A stretch of DNA of 64,000 nucleotides from Acidovorax sp. MR-S7 (GCF_000400995.2 NZ_DF238908.1:1-64000); one strand, 5' to 3'; positions 1-8,995 are shown, counted from the stretch's first letter. Notes: a model not told the origin generated them from the letters alone. Program-made: numbers and translations.

Positions 1-77
1 TACCATTCAGTTCGGAGACCGCATCTCCGTCAATTGAAGTCCGACCCGTTTACACAAAAATTCGGACACGCCCCGTT
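1..77 (+). mobile_element. Right end of an IS256-like insertion sequence (partial)
   Basis: The first 34 bases can be read as the last residues of a protein, TIQFGDRISVN, with a stop at 35-37. This resembles the C-terminal ends of IS256-family transposases. About 12 bases later comes the stretch around 48-72 (TTTACACAAAAATTCGGACA), which resembles the terminal inverted repeats of that family as I remember them. The remainder of the element lies left of the window, so family assignment rests on a short tail. The exonuclease homology to the right starts abruptly just after this end. Confidence 0.45.
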
Positions 78-542
78 CAGGTACAGCATCAGCTGATGGT
101 GTCGGGCGCGGAGCAGGCCCAGCTGTGGGTGTTCGATGGCGCCAAGGGCATCCTGACCGAGGTAACTCGGGACAAGGCGCTGATGGCCCGCATCCGGGAG
201 GCGTGGGAGGCGTTTCAGCCGTTTCTGGATCGGGACGTACCGCCGCCGCTGGCAGAAGGCGATACGTGGCTCCGAAGCGACACAGCATGGTCGCAGGCCG
301 CCGAAGCCTATGCCGGTGCCAAGCAATACGCCGATGAGGCCACCAAACGGCTGGAATCGGCCCGTCAGGCCTTGATCGAGCTGGCCCAGCACCCGAAGGA
401 GCAAGGCGCCGGGGTCACCGTCACGCGGTTCTGGAAACAGGGTAGCGTGGATTACAAGAAGGTGCCCGAGCTGACCGGCATTGATCTGGAGCGCTATCGG
501 AAGCGGGCGACGGAGGAAGTGCGGGTGACCGTCGCGGCATGA
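78..542 (+). pseudogene. C-terminal fragment of a phage YqaJ-type exonuclease, cut at its 5' side by the IS
   Basis: The frame is open from the window edge to the stop at 540-542; the recognisable part begins at VQHQLMVSGAEQAQLWVFDG and ends with KKVPELTGIDLERYR and REEVRV-like text. This is the C-terminal half of the lambda-exonuclease/YqaJ recombinase fold, which usually pairs with a RecT-type annealing protein in phages. The N-terminal catalytic core is missing; the residues before position 78 do not fit the family and appear to be IS sequence. An ATG at 96 could start a 148-residue peptide, but it would lack the active site. It lies beside tRNA-Pro, consistent with a decayed prophage. I treat it as non-functional. 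Confidence 0.6.
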
Positions 543-611
543 CAACAACGCTGGCGGTACGGTTGCAACTGCCAAACCGTACCGCTAACCGTACCGCCAA
601 ACCCAAAAATA

Positions 612-650
612 GAAAAAGGGCTCCTAACTTGATAGCTAGGAGCCCTTATC
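612..650 (+). terminator. Hairpin terminator after the phage remnant
   Basis: A 10-bp perfect stem (617-626 with 637-646, arm AGGGCTCCTA) closes a 10-base loop, with an A-rich run before it and a short T-containing tail after it. It can stop transcription from either side: rightward from the phage remnant, or leftward after tRNA-Pro. The loop contains GATAGCT, a core word of the dispersed repeat seen elsewhere in this window. Confidence 0.55.
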
Positions 651-655
651 GTTAT

Positions 656-732
656 TGGTCGGCGTGGCGGGATTCGAACTCGCGACCCCTTGCACCCCAT
701 GCAAGTGCGCTACCAGGCTGCGCTACACGCCG
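656..732 (-). tRNA. tRNA-Pro (anticodon GGG), CCA encoded
   Basis: On the minus strand a 77-base cloverleaf begins CGGCGTG and ends CACGCCG-A-CCA. The anticodon stem CTTGC/GCAAG encloses the loop ATGGGGT, giving anticodon GGG, which reads CCC proline codons. The T arm carries GTTCGAATC. Its 3' end faces the phage remnant, the usual side for integrase-mediated insertion into tRNA genes. It lies just downstream of the merR gene at the end of the thrS operon. Confidence 0.95.
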
Positions 733-758
733 ACAAGACTTAGATTGTATATCGAAAA

Positions 759-1163
759 TCAGGCCCGAAAAAGAAGTGAGCGAATTTCTTCCAATTCTTT
801 GCGCAGCGCCGCAGCACTCAGGGCGAGCGGCCCCGCCAGCGCACCGGCCGCGGCCTCCTGCGGCAGTTCCGGCGGCACGCTGTCGCGGGCGGCCTCCTTG
901 TGCTCGTGCGCCAGCTCCTGCAGGCGGTTGCGCGCGCCGCTGATGGTGAAGCCCTGGTCGTACAGCAGCTCGCGTATGCGCCGGATCATGAGCACCTCGT
1001 GGTGCTGGTAGTAGCGGCGGTTGCCGCGCCGCTTCATGGGGCGCAGCTGCGTGAACTCCTGCTCCCAGTACCGCAAGACATGCGGCTTGACGCCGCACAG
1101 CTCGGCCACTTCCCCGATGGTGAAGTAGCGCTTGGCCGGGATGGGAGGCAGCGGTGTGCTCAT
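759..1163 (-). CDS. MerR family transcriptional regulator
   Basis: A 134-residue DNA-binding protein. Residues about 13-80 form a MerR winged helix-turn-helix, with IGEVAELCGVKPHVLRYWEQ as the recognition region followed by RRGNRRYY in the wing. A short helical tail (residues 100-134) could dimerise; there are no cysteines arranged as in metal sensors, so the signal is unknown. I chose the ATG at 1163 because MSTPLPPIPAKRYFTIGE fits the family start; an upstream in-frame ATG at 1223 would add 20 unlikely residues. It follows ihfA by about 100 bases and is the last protein gene of the translation operon, a placement conserved across Burkholderiales. Confidence 0.9.
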   Translation of the reverse strand: MSTPLPPIPAKRYFTIGEVAELCGVKPHVLRYWEQEFTQLRPMKRRGNRRYYQHHEVLMIRRIRELLYDQGFTISGARNRLQELAHEHKEAARDSVPPELPQEAAAGALAGPLALSAAALRKELEEIRSLLFRA

Positions 1164-1261
1164 GGACTCACGAAGGATGCGGTAAAGCCCGCAAGCGTAC
1201 TGCACCCGCGCGCCCTGCGCCATACGGCGCGGGGCAATCCTTCACGGGCATGGACAAAAGC

Positions 1262-1615
1262 TCACGTTTTGGGCGTGCCCTGGATCTGCTCCTTGAGCTT
1301 GCTGCTGGCGTGGAAGGTCACCACGCGCCGCGCCTCGATCGGGATGGATTCGCCCGTGCGCGGATTGCGCCCGGGGCGCGGCGCCTTGGTGCGGATCTGG
1401 AAGTTGCCGAAGCCCGAGAGCTTGACGTCCTGCCCGTCCACGAGGCTTTGCGCGATCAGGTCGAAGAACGCGTCCACCATGTCCTTGGATTCGCGCTTGT
1501 TCAGGCCGATGTGCTCGAAGAGCAGATCGGCCAGCTGGGCCTTGGTCAGCGCGGGAGACTCCAGGCTCTCCACCGCGAACTCGACCATCGCTCCTGGTTC
1601 CATGCCCAAAGTCAT
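1262..1615 (-). CDS. ihfA: Integration host factor subunit alpha
   Basis: A 117-residue DNA-bending protein of the HU/IHF family that pairs with IHF beta and bends DNA at promoters, recombination sites and origins. The beta-ribbon arm carries GRNPRTGE, with the intercalating proline, and the body shows [20 protein letters not shown]. It is longer than the E. coli subunit (99 residues) because of an N-terminal extension. The start at 1615 overlaps the pheT stop by ATGA, so translation is probably coupled to pheT; internal ATGs at codons 5 and 10 are alternatives. Linkage with pheST is conserved in proteobacteria. Confidence 0.95.
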   Translation of the reverse strand: MTLGMEPGAMVEFAVESLESPALTKAQLADLLFEHIGLNKRESKDMVDAFFDLIAQSLVDGQDVKLSGFGNFQIRTKAPRPGRNPRTGESIPIEARRVVTFHASSKLKEQIQGTPKT

Positions 1616-4038
1616 CGCAGCCTCGCTCCCGTGTGTTGCGCCAGGGCCTGCAGCACGGTCTGCACGGCCGTGTCGATTTCGGCGTCCGTCAGCGCGGCGG
1701 CGTCGCTGCCCAGCGTCAGGCGGATGGCGAGGCTCTTCTCGCCCTGTGCCAGGCCGCCCGTGGACGTGCCCTGCGGCCGGTAGACGTCGAACAGCACGCA
1801 CGAGCGCAGCAGTTCGCCGGGCAAGGCCGCCTCGGCGGCGCGCACCACCTCGTCATGCGTGACGCGCTCGGCCACGACCACCGCGATGTCGCGCTCGACG
1901 AGCTGGCGCTTGGCCACCGGCTTGAAGCTGGGCACCGGGCGGCGCTGCACGGCCTCCAGCTCCAGCTCGAACAGCATGGGCGCGCCGGGCAGGTCCCACG
2001 ACTGGCGCCAGCGCGGGTGCAGCTCGCCGACGAAGCCGATGGCCCGGCCGTCCAGCAGCACGCGGGCGCAGCGGCCGGGGTGCAGCGCGGGGTGCTCGGC
2101 CGGCTCGAAGGTGGGACGCAGCGGCGCGAGCAGCGCCTCCACGTCGCCCTTGGCGTCGTAGAAGTCCACGGCCTTGTCCTTGCGGCCCCACTGCAGCGCG
2201 TCCTGCGCGCCGTAGGCCAGCGCGGCCACGCGCATGGGCTGCGACACGCCTTCGACGGTGCTGTCGGTGTTCTGCACACCCGCATCGCGCAGGAAGACGC
2301 GGCCCAGCTCGAACACGCGCACACGGCCGGCCTTGCGGTCCAGGTTGAACTTGAGCACCTGCAAGAGCGAGCCCAGCAGCGACGAGCGCATCACGCTCAA
2401 CTGGCTGGCAATGGGGTTGAGCAGCTTGATGGGCACGGCGTTGCCGGCCAGCTCGCTCTCCCAGCGCTCTTCCACGAAGCTGAAGTTGATCGTTTCCTGG
2501 TAGCCCAGCGCGGCCAGCTCGCGGCGCACGGCGAAGCTGCTGCGGCGCGACTCCTGGCGCAGCTTGGGCGTGATGGGCGCCAGCGGCGGCGTGGTGGGCA
2601 GGGTGTTGTAGCCCACGATGCGGGCCACTTCCTCGATCAGGTCTTCCTCCAGGCGCAGGTCGAAGCGGAACGACGGCGGCGTGACGGTCACCGCGCCCTC
2701 CTCCTGCGCCACGGGCAGGCCCAGGCGCTGCAGCGCGTCCACGCACTGCGCCTGCGTGAGCGGCATGCCGATCACCTTGGCGGCGCGGGCCACGCGCATG
2801 CGCACCGGCGCCTGGGCGGGGACGTTGACGCGCTGGTCGTCGATGGGGCCCAGGGCCGTCTCGGGCGTGCCGCAGATGTCGATGACGAGCTGGGTGATGC
2901 GCTCGATGTGCTCCACGGTCAGCTCGGGGTCCACGCCGCGCTCGAAGCGGTGGCCCGCGTCGGTGGAGAAGTTGTAGCGGCGCGAGCGGCCGGCGATGGC
3001 CTCGGGCCACCAGAAGGCGGCCTCCACGTAGATGTGGCGCGTGTCGTCGGTCACGGCCGTGGCGTCGCCGCCCATGATGCCGGCGAGCGATTCCACCTGG
3101 GCGGCGTCGGCGATCACGCCGACCTTCTCGTCCACGGTGACGGTGTTGCCGTTGAGCAGCTTGAGCGGCTCGCCCGCCCTGCCCCAGCGCACGTCGAGGC
3201 CGCCGTGGATCTTGTCCAGGTCGAAGATGTGCGAGGGCCGGCCCAGCTCGAACATCACGTAGTTGGAGATGTCCACCAGTGGCGCCACGCTGCGCTGGCC
3301 GCAGCGCGCGAGGCGGTCGACCATCCACTGCGGTGTCTGCGCGCGCGGGTTGACGTTGCGCACCACGCGGCCGGAGAAGCGACCGCACAGGTCGGGCGCG
3401 CTCACGCGCACCGGCAGGCGGTCGTCGATGGTGGCGGCCACGTGCGGGAACTGCGGCGCCTTCAAAGGCGCGCCGGTCAGCGCGGAGACTTCGCGCGCGA
3501 CGCCGTAGACGCTCAGGCAATGCGCGAGGTTGGGCGTGAGCTTGAGGGTGAACAGCGTGTCGTCGAGCTGCAGGCAGGCGCGGATGTCCTGGCCCAGCGG
3601 CGCGTCGGCAGGCAGCTCCAGCAGGCCGCCGTGGTCTTCGGACAGCTTCAGCTCGCGCGCGGAGCACAGCATGCCGTGGCTTTCCACGCCGCGCAGCTTG
3701 CCGATCTTGATGAGGAAGGGCTTGCCGTCCTCGCCCGGGGGCAGCTCGGCGCCCACCATGGCGCAGGGCACCTTGATGCCCACGCGCGCATTGGGCGCGC
3801 CGCAGACGATGGTGAGCAGGCCGCCCTGCCCCACGTCCACCTGGCACACGCGCAGGCGGTCAGCGTCGGGGTGCTGCACGGCCTCCTTGATCTCGCCCAC
3901 GACGATCTTCGTGAACGGCGGGGCCACGGGCCGCAGCTCCTCGACCTCCAGCCCCGCCATCGTCAGGGTGTCGGCCAGCTCTTGGGTGGTCAGGGGCGGG
4001 TTGCAGAACTCGCGCAACCAGGATTCAGGAAATTGCAT
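1612..4038 (-). CDS. pheT: Phenylalanine--tRNA ligase beta subunit
   Basis: An 808-residue cytoplasmic subunit of the alpha2beta2 phenylalanyl-tRNA synthetase. Domains run in the usual order: N-terminal B1 region, an EMAP-like tRNA-binding OB fold (about 40-150), the B3/B4 editing domain that removes mischarged Tyr, B5, a catalytic-like core, and a C-terminal ferredoxin-fold anticodon-binding domain (about 715-808). Length matches the family (about 800). It lies 120 bases after pheS, the gap holding a dispersed repeat, and overlaps ihfA by four bases. It is expected to be co-transcribed from the thrS promoter and possibly internal ones. Confidence 0.98.
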   Translation of the reverse strand: MQFPESWLREFCNPPLTTQELADTLTMAGLEVEELRPVAPPFTKIVVGEIKEAVQHPDADRLRVCQVDVGQGGLLTIVCGAPNARVGIKVPCAMVGAELPPGEDGKPFLIKIGKLRGVESHGMLCSARELKLSEDHGGLLELPADAPLGQDIRACLQLDDTLFTLKLTPNLAHCLSVYGVAREVSALTGAPLKAPQFPHVAATIDDRLPVRVSAPDLCGRFSGRVVRNVNPRAQTPQWMVDRLARCGQRSVAPLVDISNYVMFELGRPSHIFDLDKIHGGLDVRWGRAGEPLKLLNGNTVTVDEKVGVIADAAQVESLAGIMGGDATAVTDDTRHIYVEAAFWWPEAIAGRSRRYNFSTDAGHRFERGVDPELTVEHIERITQLVIDICGTPETALGPIDDQRVNVPAQAPVRMRVARAAKVIGMPLTQAQCVDALQRLGLPVAQEEGAVTVTPPSFRFDLRLEEDLIEEVARIVGYNTLPTTPPLAPITPKLRQESRRSSFAVRRELAALGYQETINFSFVEERWESELAGNAVPIKLLNPIASQLSVMRSSLLGSLLQVLKFNLDRKAGRVRVFELGRVFLRDAGVQNTDSTVEGVSQPMRVAALAYGAQDALQWGRKDKAVDFYDAKGDVEALLAPLRPTFEPAEHPALHPGRCARVLLDGRAIGFVGELHPRWRQSWDLPGAPMLFELELEAVQRRPVPSFKPVAKRQLVERDIAVVVAERVTHDEVVRAAEAALPGELLRSCVLFDVYRPQGTSTGGLAQGEKSLAIRLTLGSDAAALTDAEIDTAVQTVLQALAQHTGARLR

Positions 4039-4060
4039 AGTCGGATTCTTTGGCGTGCTC

Positions 4061-4156
4061 TTGAAAAGAGAGCTGCTTGCGCTTGATGGGCCTTGCTTTC
4101 AATAGGAAAACATGCTCAAACCCTTTGCTGGCAAGCGCTGGCAGCTCACTTTCTTG
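4061..4156. repeat. Dispersed palindromic repeat, long form (pheS-pheT gap)
   Basis: Half-sites AGCTGCTTGCGCTT (4071-4084) and CAAGCGCTGGCAGCT (around 4133-4147) face each other across about 50 bases that include AATAGGAAAACATG. The same two half-sites flank spacers in the copies at 27840 and 31958. It fills the whole pheS-pheT gap. Confidence 0.7.
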
Positions 4157-4158
4157 CA

Positions 4159-5211
4159 TTACTGGAACTGGGACAGGAAGCGGACGTCGCCGTCGAAGAA
4201 CAGGCGCAGGTCGTTCACGCCATAGCGCAGCATGGTCAGCCGGTCCGGCCCCATGCCGAAGGCGAAGCCGATGAAGCGCTCCGGGTCCAGCCCCATGTTG
4301 CGCACCACGTTCGGGTGCACCTGGCCGCTGCCTGCGACCTCCAGCCAGCGGCCGGCCAGCGGACCGCTCTGGAACTGGATGTCGATCTCCGCGCTGGGCT
4401 CGGTGAACGGGAAGAAGCTGGGCCGAAAGCGCAGCACGAGGTCGTCGCTCTCGAAGAAGGTCTTGCAAAAGCCCGTGAACACGACCTTCAGATCCTTGAA
4501 GCTCACGTTCTCGCCGATCCACAGGCCCTCGCACTGGTGGAACATGGGCGAGTGCGTGGCGTCCGAGTCCACGCGGTAGGTGCGGCCCGGCGCGATCACG
4601 CGGATCTCGGGCATGGGCTGGCCCGCGTCGATCAGGTGGCGGTATTTCTTGACGTGCTGCACGGCGTAGCGCACCTGCATCGGGCTGGTGTGCGTGCGCA
4701 GCAGGTGGGGCGCCTCGGGCGTGCCGCCCTCGACGTAGAAGGTGTCGTGCATGGAACGCGCCGGGTGGTCCTCGGGCGTGTTCAGCGCGGTGAAGTTGAA
4801 CCAGTCGGTCTCGATCTCGGGGCCGTCGGCCACGTCGAAACCCATGGAGCCGAAGATGCCCTCGATGCGCTCGAGCGTGAGCGACACGGGGTGCAGACCG
4901 CCGCGCCCCTGCCTGCGGCCGGGCAGCGTCACGTCCAGCGCCTCGGCCTGGAGCTGGCGCTGCAGCTCGGCGTCGGCCAGTTGCTGGCGGCGCTCGGTCA
5001 GCAGCGCCTCCACGCCCTGCTTGGCCACGTTGATCGCCGCGCCGCGCGTCTTCTTCTCCTCGGGCGAGAGCTGCGCCATGCCCTTCATCAGCTCGGTCAG
5101 GCGGCCCGACTTGCCCAGGAACAGCGCCTTGGCGTTCTCCAGATCGGCGGGGGTTGCGGCCTGCGCGAACGCTTCGCGCGCGCCTTGCACCAGGGAATCC
5201 AACTCGTTCAT
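4159..5211 (-). CDS. pheS: Phenylalanine--tRNA ligase alpha subunit
   Basis: A 350-residue catalytic subunit of phenylalanyl-tRNA synthetase, which activates phenylalanine with ATP and transfers it to tRNA-Phe. The first 95 or so residues form the helical coiled-coil arm that contacts tRNA; the remainder is the class II core with motif 2 text such as [10 protein letters not shown] followed by [17 protein letters not shown], and the C-terminal [17 protein letters not shown] motif 3. Length is typical. It follows rplT after about 100 bases that contain a strong hairpin, and precedes pheT. No phenylalanine-rich leader peptide is convincing upstream. Confidence 0.98.
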   Translation of the reverse strand: MNELDSLVQGAREAFAQAATPADLENAKALFLGKSGRLTELMKGMAQLSPEEKKTRGAAINVAKQGVEALLTERRQQLADAELQRQLQAEALDVTLPGRRQGRGGLHPVSLTLERIEGIFGSMGFDVADGPEIETDWFNFTALNTPEDHPARSMHDTFYVEGGTPEAPHLLRTHTSPMQVRYAVQHVKKYRHLIDAGQPMPEIRVIAPGRTYRVDSDATHSPMFHQCEGLWIGENVSFKDLKVVFTGFCKTFFESDDLVLRFRPSFFPFTEPSAEIDIQFQSGPLAGRWLEVAGSGQVHPNVVRNMGLDPERFIGFAFGMGPDRLTMLRYGVNDLRLFFDGDVRFLSQFQ

Positions 5212-5220
5212 ATCGACTCT

Positions 5221-5300
5221 TGAAAAAGAAACAAGGGCTAGCGCCTTTTCAAGCCCTAGCCCTTGCTGTTTGAGCGCTGCCAGCTATGAAAATCATAGCC
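5221..5300. repeat. Repeat-derived hairpin between rplT and pheS
   Basis: A 10-bp perfect stem (5232-5241 with 5256-5265) is followed on the minus strand by TTTCTTTTTC, so it looks like an intrinsic terminator or partial terminator inside the operon. The adjoining bases (5266-5300) carry GCGCTGCCAGCTAT and ATCATAGC, the words of the dispersed repeat. It could lower pheST transcription relative to rplT. A reading frame of 15 codons here has only one Phe codon, which argues against E. coli-type pheM attenuation. Confidence 0.5.
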
Positions 5301-5313
5301 GGCAGTCGTGAAC

Positions 5314-5673
5314 TCAAGCGGCCAGCTTGGCCTTGACTTGCTCCACGATGCTGCCGAAGGCAGCCTTGTCATGCACCGCGAGGTCGGCCAGCATCTTGCG
5401 GTCGATCTCGATGGATGCCTTCTTCAGGCCGTTGGCGAACTGGCTGTAGGTCAGGCCCAGTTCACGGGCAGCGGCGTTGATACGGGCGATCCACAGCTGG
5501 CGGAACACGCGCTTCTTGGTACGGCGGTCACGGTAGGCGTATTGCCCAGCCTTCATCACCGCCTGCTTGGCGATGCGGAAGACGTTGCCGCGGCGGCCGC
5601 GGAAACCCTTGGCCAGAGCCAGAACCTTCTTGTGACGGGCGCGTGCCGTTACACCACGTTTGACGCGAGGCAT
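5314..5673 (-). CDS. rplT: 50S ribosomal protein L20
   Basis: A 119-residue, very basic ribosomal protein that binds 23S rRNA early in large-subunit assembly. The sequence starts [18 protein letters not shown] and has the long basic helix with [11 protein letters not shown], followed by the globular RNA-binding domain containing [13 protein letters not shown]. Length equals the family standard. It follows rpmI by 26 bases. In enterobacteria L20 represses rpmI-rplT translation through a structured leader; whether this holds here is unknown. Confidence 0.98.
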   Translation of the reverse strand: MPRVKRGVTARARHKKVLALAKGFRGRRGNVFRIAKQAVMKAGQYAYRDRRTKKRVFRQLWIARINAAARELGLTYSQFANGLKKASIEIDRKMLADLAVHDKAAFGSIVEQVKAKLAA

Positions 5674-5699
5674 GTGTTTTCTCCTTGTTCGTCAGTGAA

Positions 5700-5903
5700 T
5701 TACAGGCCAGCCATGGGCAGCATCTGCGCGATGTGACCCATGTTGGTCTCATGCACAGCAACCGCACCGCGCAGGTGGCGCTTGTTCTTGGTGGTCTTCT
5801 TGGTCAGGATGTGACGCTTGAAGGCTTGACCGCGCTTGACGGTACCACCCGGACGAACGCGAAAACGCTTCTTCGCGCTGCTCTTGGTCTTCATTTTGGG
5901 CAT
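5700..5903 (-). CDS. rpmI: 50S ribosomal protein L35
   Basis: A 67-residue basic protein of the large ribosomal subunit, beginning [20 protein letters not shown] and ending near [11 protein letters not shown], typical of bacterial L35. The ATG at 5903 is chosen over an in-frame codon at 5975 because the family starts at MPKMKT and GGAGC lies just upstream. It sits between infC and rplT, the universal bacterial arrangement. Confidence 0.97.
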   Translation of the reverse strand: MPKMKTKSSAKKRFRVRPGGTVKRGQAFKRHILTKKTTKNKRHLRGAVAVHETNMGHIAQMLPMAGL

Positions 5904-6012
5904 GTGAATGCTCCTTATGGTTGTGCTCGTGAGGCGTTTGCACACCGCTGTGCAACCTTGTTGGCCCCGAGCCACTTCTAAAAAACGGCCAGGCTTCGCA
6001 GCCCTGCCGCGC

Positions 6013-6032
6013 GGCGGCGCTTGCGCGCCGCC
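6013..6032 (-). promoter_or_regulatory. Stem-loop in the infC-rpmI spacer
   Basis: A GGCGGCGC/GCGCCGCC stem with a TTGC tetraloop lies in the 181-base spacer between infC and rpmI. This is the place where enterobacteria have the L20-binding structure. There is no U-run, so it is not a terminator. An L20 control role is only a guess from position. Confidence 0.3.
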
Positions 6033-6084
6033 TATCGGCGGCCAGAGCCCTCTTGCGAAGGCCTCGCCGCCAAATCCCTGTGCA

Positions 6085-6678
6085 TCAGGCGCCTGCCTGC
6101 GCCCCTTCCGCCGCGGGCTTGCCCGCCGCAGGCTTCTTGCGCGCCGGCGCGATCATCATGATCATCTGCCGGCCTTCGAGCTTCGGAAACTGCTCGACGA
6201 CGATCGTGTCGGCCAGGTCGTCGCGCAGCCGGTTGAGCAGCGCCAGACCCAGTTCCTGGTGCGTGATCTCGCGGCCGCGGAAGCGCAGCGTGATCTTGCA
6301 CTTGTCGCCCTCCGCGAGGAAGCGGCGGATGTTGCGCAGCTTGATGTTGTAGTCGCCGTCGTCCGTGCCGGGGCGGAACTTCACTTCCTTGATCTCGATG
6401 ACCGTCTGCTTGGCCTTGGCCTCGGCCGCCTTCTTCTGCTCCTGGTACTTGAACTTGCCATAGTCCATCAGGCGGCAGACCGGCGGATTCGCGGTGGCTG
6501 CAATCTCGACCAGATCGACGTCCAGCTCGCCCGCCATGCGCAAAGCCTCTTGCAGGCTCACGATGCCCAGAGGTTCATTGTCCGGGCCGGACAAGCGCAC
6601 TTCGGGCGCCATGATTTCACGGTTCAGGCGGTGCTTGCGCTCTTCACGCTGGCGACGATCACGAAATTCGGTAGCGAT
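6085..6678 (-). CDS. infC: Translation initiation factor IF-3, starting at a non-standard ATC codon
   Basis: A 197-residue factor that binds the 30S subunit, blocks premature 50S joining and proofreads the start codon. It has the N-terminal domain ([15 protein letters not shown], residues about 17-85), a linker helix, and the C-terminal domain with [15 protein letters not shown] and [11 protein letters not shown]. The Ala/Lys/Pro-rich tail is a beta-proteobacterial feature. The GTG at 6687 would overlap the Shine-Dalgarno sequence; the ATC at 6678, giving (I)ATEFRDRR, has AAGGGTGAG at proper distance. Rare start codons on infC allow IF-3 to repress itself, well known in E. coli (AUU). It lies 87 bases after thrS. 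Confidence 0.93.
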   Translation of the reverse strand: MATEFRDRRQREERKHRLNREIMAPEVRLSGPDNEPLGIVSLQEALRMAGELDVDLVEIAATANPPVCRLMDYGKFKYQEQKKAAEAKAKQTVIEIKEVKFRPGTDDGDYNIKLRNIRRFLAEGDKCKITLRFRGREITHQELGLALLNRLRDDLADTIVVEQFPKLEGRQMIMMIAPARKKPAAGKPAAEGAQAGA

Positions 6679-6691
6679 GGTTCTCACCCTT
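6679..6691 (-). promoter_or_regulatory. infC ribosome binding site deciding an ATC start
   Basis: On the minus strand AAGGGTGAG (6691-6683) is four bases from ATC at 6678. The GTG within this same site (6687-6685) cannot serve as start because it is part of the site. This supports initiation at ATC and IF-3 autocontrol. Confidence 0.55.
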
Positions 6692-6765
6692 GATCAAAAA
6701 TACTACAAAAAGCGTAGCTGCTCACGCACCCGCGGCGCGCACCAAAGCGTGCTTTGACACAACAC

Positions 6766-8697
6766 TCAGACTTTGGAGGCGATGTCCTGTGCGATCAGGT
6801 CGACAAAGGCGTCGACGGACATCACGCCGAGGTCCTTGTTACCCCGGGCGCGCACTGCCACAGCGCCGGCCGCCTTCTCCTTGTCGCCCGCGACGAGGAT
6901 GTAAGGGAGCTTTTGCAGTGCATGCTCCCGTATTTTATACGTGATCTTTTCATTGCGCAGATCAGTCACCACCCTAAGGTCTTGATTCGGCAGTGCTTTT
7001 TGCAGCTTTGCGGCGATTTCGCGACAGTAGTCGGACTGAGCGTCGGTGATGTTGAGCACCGCCACCTGCACGGGCGCCAGCCAGACGGGCAGCGCACCCG
7101 CGTGCTGCTCGATCAGGATGCCGATGAAACGCTCCAGGCTGCCCACGATGGCCCGGTGCAGCATCACGGGGCGGTGGCGCCCGCCGTCCTCGCCCACGTA
7201 CTCGGCATCGAGCCGCTCGGGCATGGAGAAATCCACCTGCATGGTGCCGCACTGCCACTGGCGCCCGATGGCGTCCTTGAGCGTGTATTCGATCTTCGGC
7301 CCGTAGAAGGCGCCGTCGCCCGGAGCGATCTCGAAGGCGCAGCCCGACGCGCGCAGGCTTTCCATCAGCGCGTGCTCGGCCTTGTCCCAGCTCTCGTCGG
7401 AGCCGATGCGCGCCTCGGGGCGCGTCGCCACCTTGTAGATGATGTCCGTGAAGCCGAAGTCCTTGTAGACCTTCTGCAGCAGCGCCGTATAGGCCGTGCA
7501 TTCGGCCAGGACGTGGTCCTCCGTGCAGAAGATGTGGCCGTCGTCCTGCGTGAAGCCGCGCACGCGCATGATGCCGTGCAGGCCGCCCGTGGGCTCGTTG
7601 CGGTGGCACTGGCCGAACTCGCCGTAGCGCAGCGGCAGGTCGCGGTAGCTCTTGATCCCCTGCTTGAAGATCAGGATGTGGCCGGGGCAGTTCATCGGCT
7701 TGAGCGCGTAGTCGCGCTTCTCGCTCTCCGTGACGAACATGTTCTCGCGGTACTTGTCCCAGTGGCCCGTCTTCTCCCACAGCGTCTTGTCGAGGATCTG
7801 CGGCCCCTTGACCTCCTGGTAGCCGTTGTCGCGGTACACGCGGCGCATGTACTGCTCCACCTGCTGCCACAGCGTCCAGCCCTTGGGGTGCCAGAACACC
7901 GTGCCGGGCGAATGCTCGTCGATATGGAACAGGTCCAGTTCGCGCCCGAGCTTGCGGTGGTCGCGCTTCTCGGCCTCCTCCAGCATCGTGAGGTACTGCT
8001 GCAGCTCTTCCTTCGTGGCCCAGGCCGTGCCGTAGATGCGCTGCAGCATCTCGTTGCGGTGGTCGCCGCGCCAGTAGGCGCCCGCGACCTTCATGAGCTT
8101 GAAGTGCTTGAGCTTGCCGGTGCTCGGCACGTGCGGCCCGCGGCACAGGTCCTCGAAGCCGCCCTCGCGGTACAGGCTCACCTCCTCGTTCGTAGGGATG
8201 CTGGCGATGATCTCGGCCTTGTAGTGCTCGCCGATGCTCTTGAAATACGCCACGGCCTCGTCGCGCGGCAGCACGCGGCGCACGACCGGCTCGTCTTTCG
8301 CAGCCAGTTCGCCCATGCGCTTTTCGATCGCCACGAGATCCTCGGGCGTGAACGGGCGCTTGTACGAGAAGTCGTAGTAGAAGCCGTTCTCGATCACGGG
8401 ACCGATGGTGACCTGGGCATCCGGGAAAAGCTCCTTCACCGCGTAGGCCAGCAAGTGCGCCGTGGAGTGGCGGATCACATCCAGCCCGTCCGCATCCTTG
8501 GCCGTCACGATGGACAAGGGGCTGTCCTGCGTGATCCGGTAGCTCGTATCGACCACCTGCGCCTCGTCGCCAGCGCCCACCTTGCCGGCCAGCGCCGCCT
8601 TGGCCAGGCCCGAGCCAATGGAAGCGGCCACCTCGGCCACCGTCACCGGGCCGGGAAACTCGCGCTGCGAACCATCGGGAAGCGTGATGTGAATCAT
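6766..8697 (-). CDS. thrS: Threonine--tRNA ligase
   Basis: A 643-residue class II synthetase that charges tRNA-Thr. Domains in order: TGS (1-62), the editing domain with the HSTAHLLA zinc-like motif near residue 74 and [14 protein letters not shown] (serine removal), the catalytic core with NCPGH and [11 protein letters not shown] (motif 2) and a zinc site, and the C-terminal anticodon-binding domain (about 545-643). Length is standard. It is the first structural gene of the long minus-strand operon thrS-infC-rpmI-rplT-pheS-pheT-ihfA-merR. Its leader carries a threonine-codon leader peptide and attenuator, so its own substrate level likely controls the operon. Confidence 0.98.
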   Translation of the reverse strand: MIHITLPDGSQREFPGPVTVAEVAASIGSGLAKAALAGKVGAGDEAQVVDTSYRITQDSPLSIVTAKDADGLDVIRHSTAHLLAYAVKELFPDAQVTIGPVIENGFYYDFSYKRPFTPEDLVAIEKRMGELAAKDEPVVRRVLPRDEAVAYFKSIGEHYKAEIIASIPTNEEVSLYREGGFEDLCRGPHVPSTGKLKHFKLMKVAGAYWRGDHRNEMLQRIYGTAWATKEELQQYLTMLEEAEKRDHRKLGRELDLFHIDEHSPGTVFWHPKGWTLWQQVEQYMRRVYRDNGYQEVKGPQILDKTLWEKTGHWDKYRENMFVTESEKRDYALKPMNCPGHILIFKQGIKSYRDLPLRYGEFGQCHRNEPTGGLHGIMRVRGFTQDDGHIFCTEDHVLAECTAYTALLQKVYKDFGFTDIIYKVATRPEARIGSDESWDKAEHALMESLRASGCAFEIAPGDGAFYGPKIEYTLKDAIGRQWQCGTMQVDFSMPERLDAEYVGEDGGRHRPVMLHRAIVGSLERFIGILIEQHAGALPVWLAPVQVAVLNITDAQSDYCREIAAKLQKALPNQDLRVVTDLRNEKITYKIREHALQKLPYILVAGDKEKAAGAVAVRARGNKDLGVMSVDAFVDLIAQDIASKV

Positions 8698-8755
8698 GGT
8701 GTGGGAATCCTTGTCAAAACCTTGGGGTGGGGTCGCGCCTTCCGTACCCTGAAAA

Positions 8756-8865
8756 GCAAAAAGCGCGGAACACGGTCCGCGCTTTCGATATGAGAAATCT
8801 CGTGCAGGCGCGAACGGCCGGCCTCAGCGGCTGGCAGACATCTCCGTCGTAGTTCGCGGTGTCAT
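8756..8865 (-). promoter_or_regulatory. Threonine-responsive transcription attenuator of the thrS operon
   Basis: Four segments fit classical leader-peptide attenuation. Segment 1 (8852-8858, CGCGAAC, inside the leader peptide) pairs perfectly with segment 2 (8808-8815, GTTCGCGC). Segment 2 can also pair over 8 positions (one G-U) with segment 3 (GCGCGGAC, 8775-8782). Segment 3 as AAAGCGCGGA (8785-8776) pairs over 10 bp with segment 4 (8769-8760), followed by T-runs (8762-8758 and 8755-8752): an intrinsic terminator. Stalling at the Thr codons would cover segment 1 and favour the 2:3 antiterminator; fast translation to the stop codon would cover segment 2 and allow termination. A possible -10 box, TAGAAT, lies at 8914-8909. 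Confidence 0.8.
8824..8865 (-). CDS. thrS leader peptide, 13 residues with four threonines
   Basis: The short frame reads MTPRTTTEMSASR and stop. Four of 13 codons are Thr, three in a row at positions 5-7 (ACT ACG ACG), exactly over and after attenuator segment 1. AAAGG lies 10 bases before the ATG. The stop codon is nine bases from segment 2, so a ribosome resting there would mask that segment. The peptide itself has no expected function beyond sensing charged tRNA-Thr. Confidence 0.75.
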   Translation of the reverse strand: MTPRTTTEMSASR

Positions 8866-8949
8866 AACCAGATTGCCTTTCTCACCCTTGTGCGTTGCAG
8901 AGCCTTGTATTCTAACCCGACTTGCCGATGGGCATATTTCCAGCACGCA

Positions 8950-8987
8950 AAACAAAACGCGCCGGGCTTTGAAGCGCCAGCGCGTTT
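8950..8987 (-). terminator. Intrinsic terminator after tRNA-His
   Basis: An 8-bp stem AAACGCGC/GCGCGTTT (8987-8980 with 8962-8955), with further pairing of GGCGCTT and AAGCCCG inside, is followed on the minus strand by TGTTTTGC. It lies directly downstream of tRNA-His and separates it from the thrS promoter region. Confidence 0.65.
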
Positions 8988-8995
8988 GCTTTATC

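Noticed and set aside
7-575. Minus-strand frames at the left edge (7-288 and 30-575)
   Set aside because: They are Pro/Arg-rich mirror frames of the exonuclease fragment with no domain.
5212-5313. A pheM-like phenylalanine leader peptide before pheS
   Set aside because: The only frame, [15 protein letters not shown], has a single Phe codon and comes from the dispersed repeat; the hairpin is present but no alternative antiterminator pairing is evident.
8698-8995. A T-box riboswitch upstream of thrS
   Set aside because: No T-box core sequence or stem I specifier layout is seen; T-boxes are largely absent from betaproteobacteria. The leader-peptide attenuator explains the terminator.
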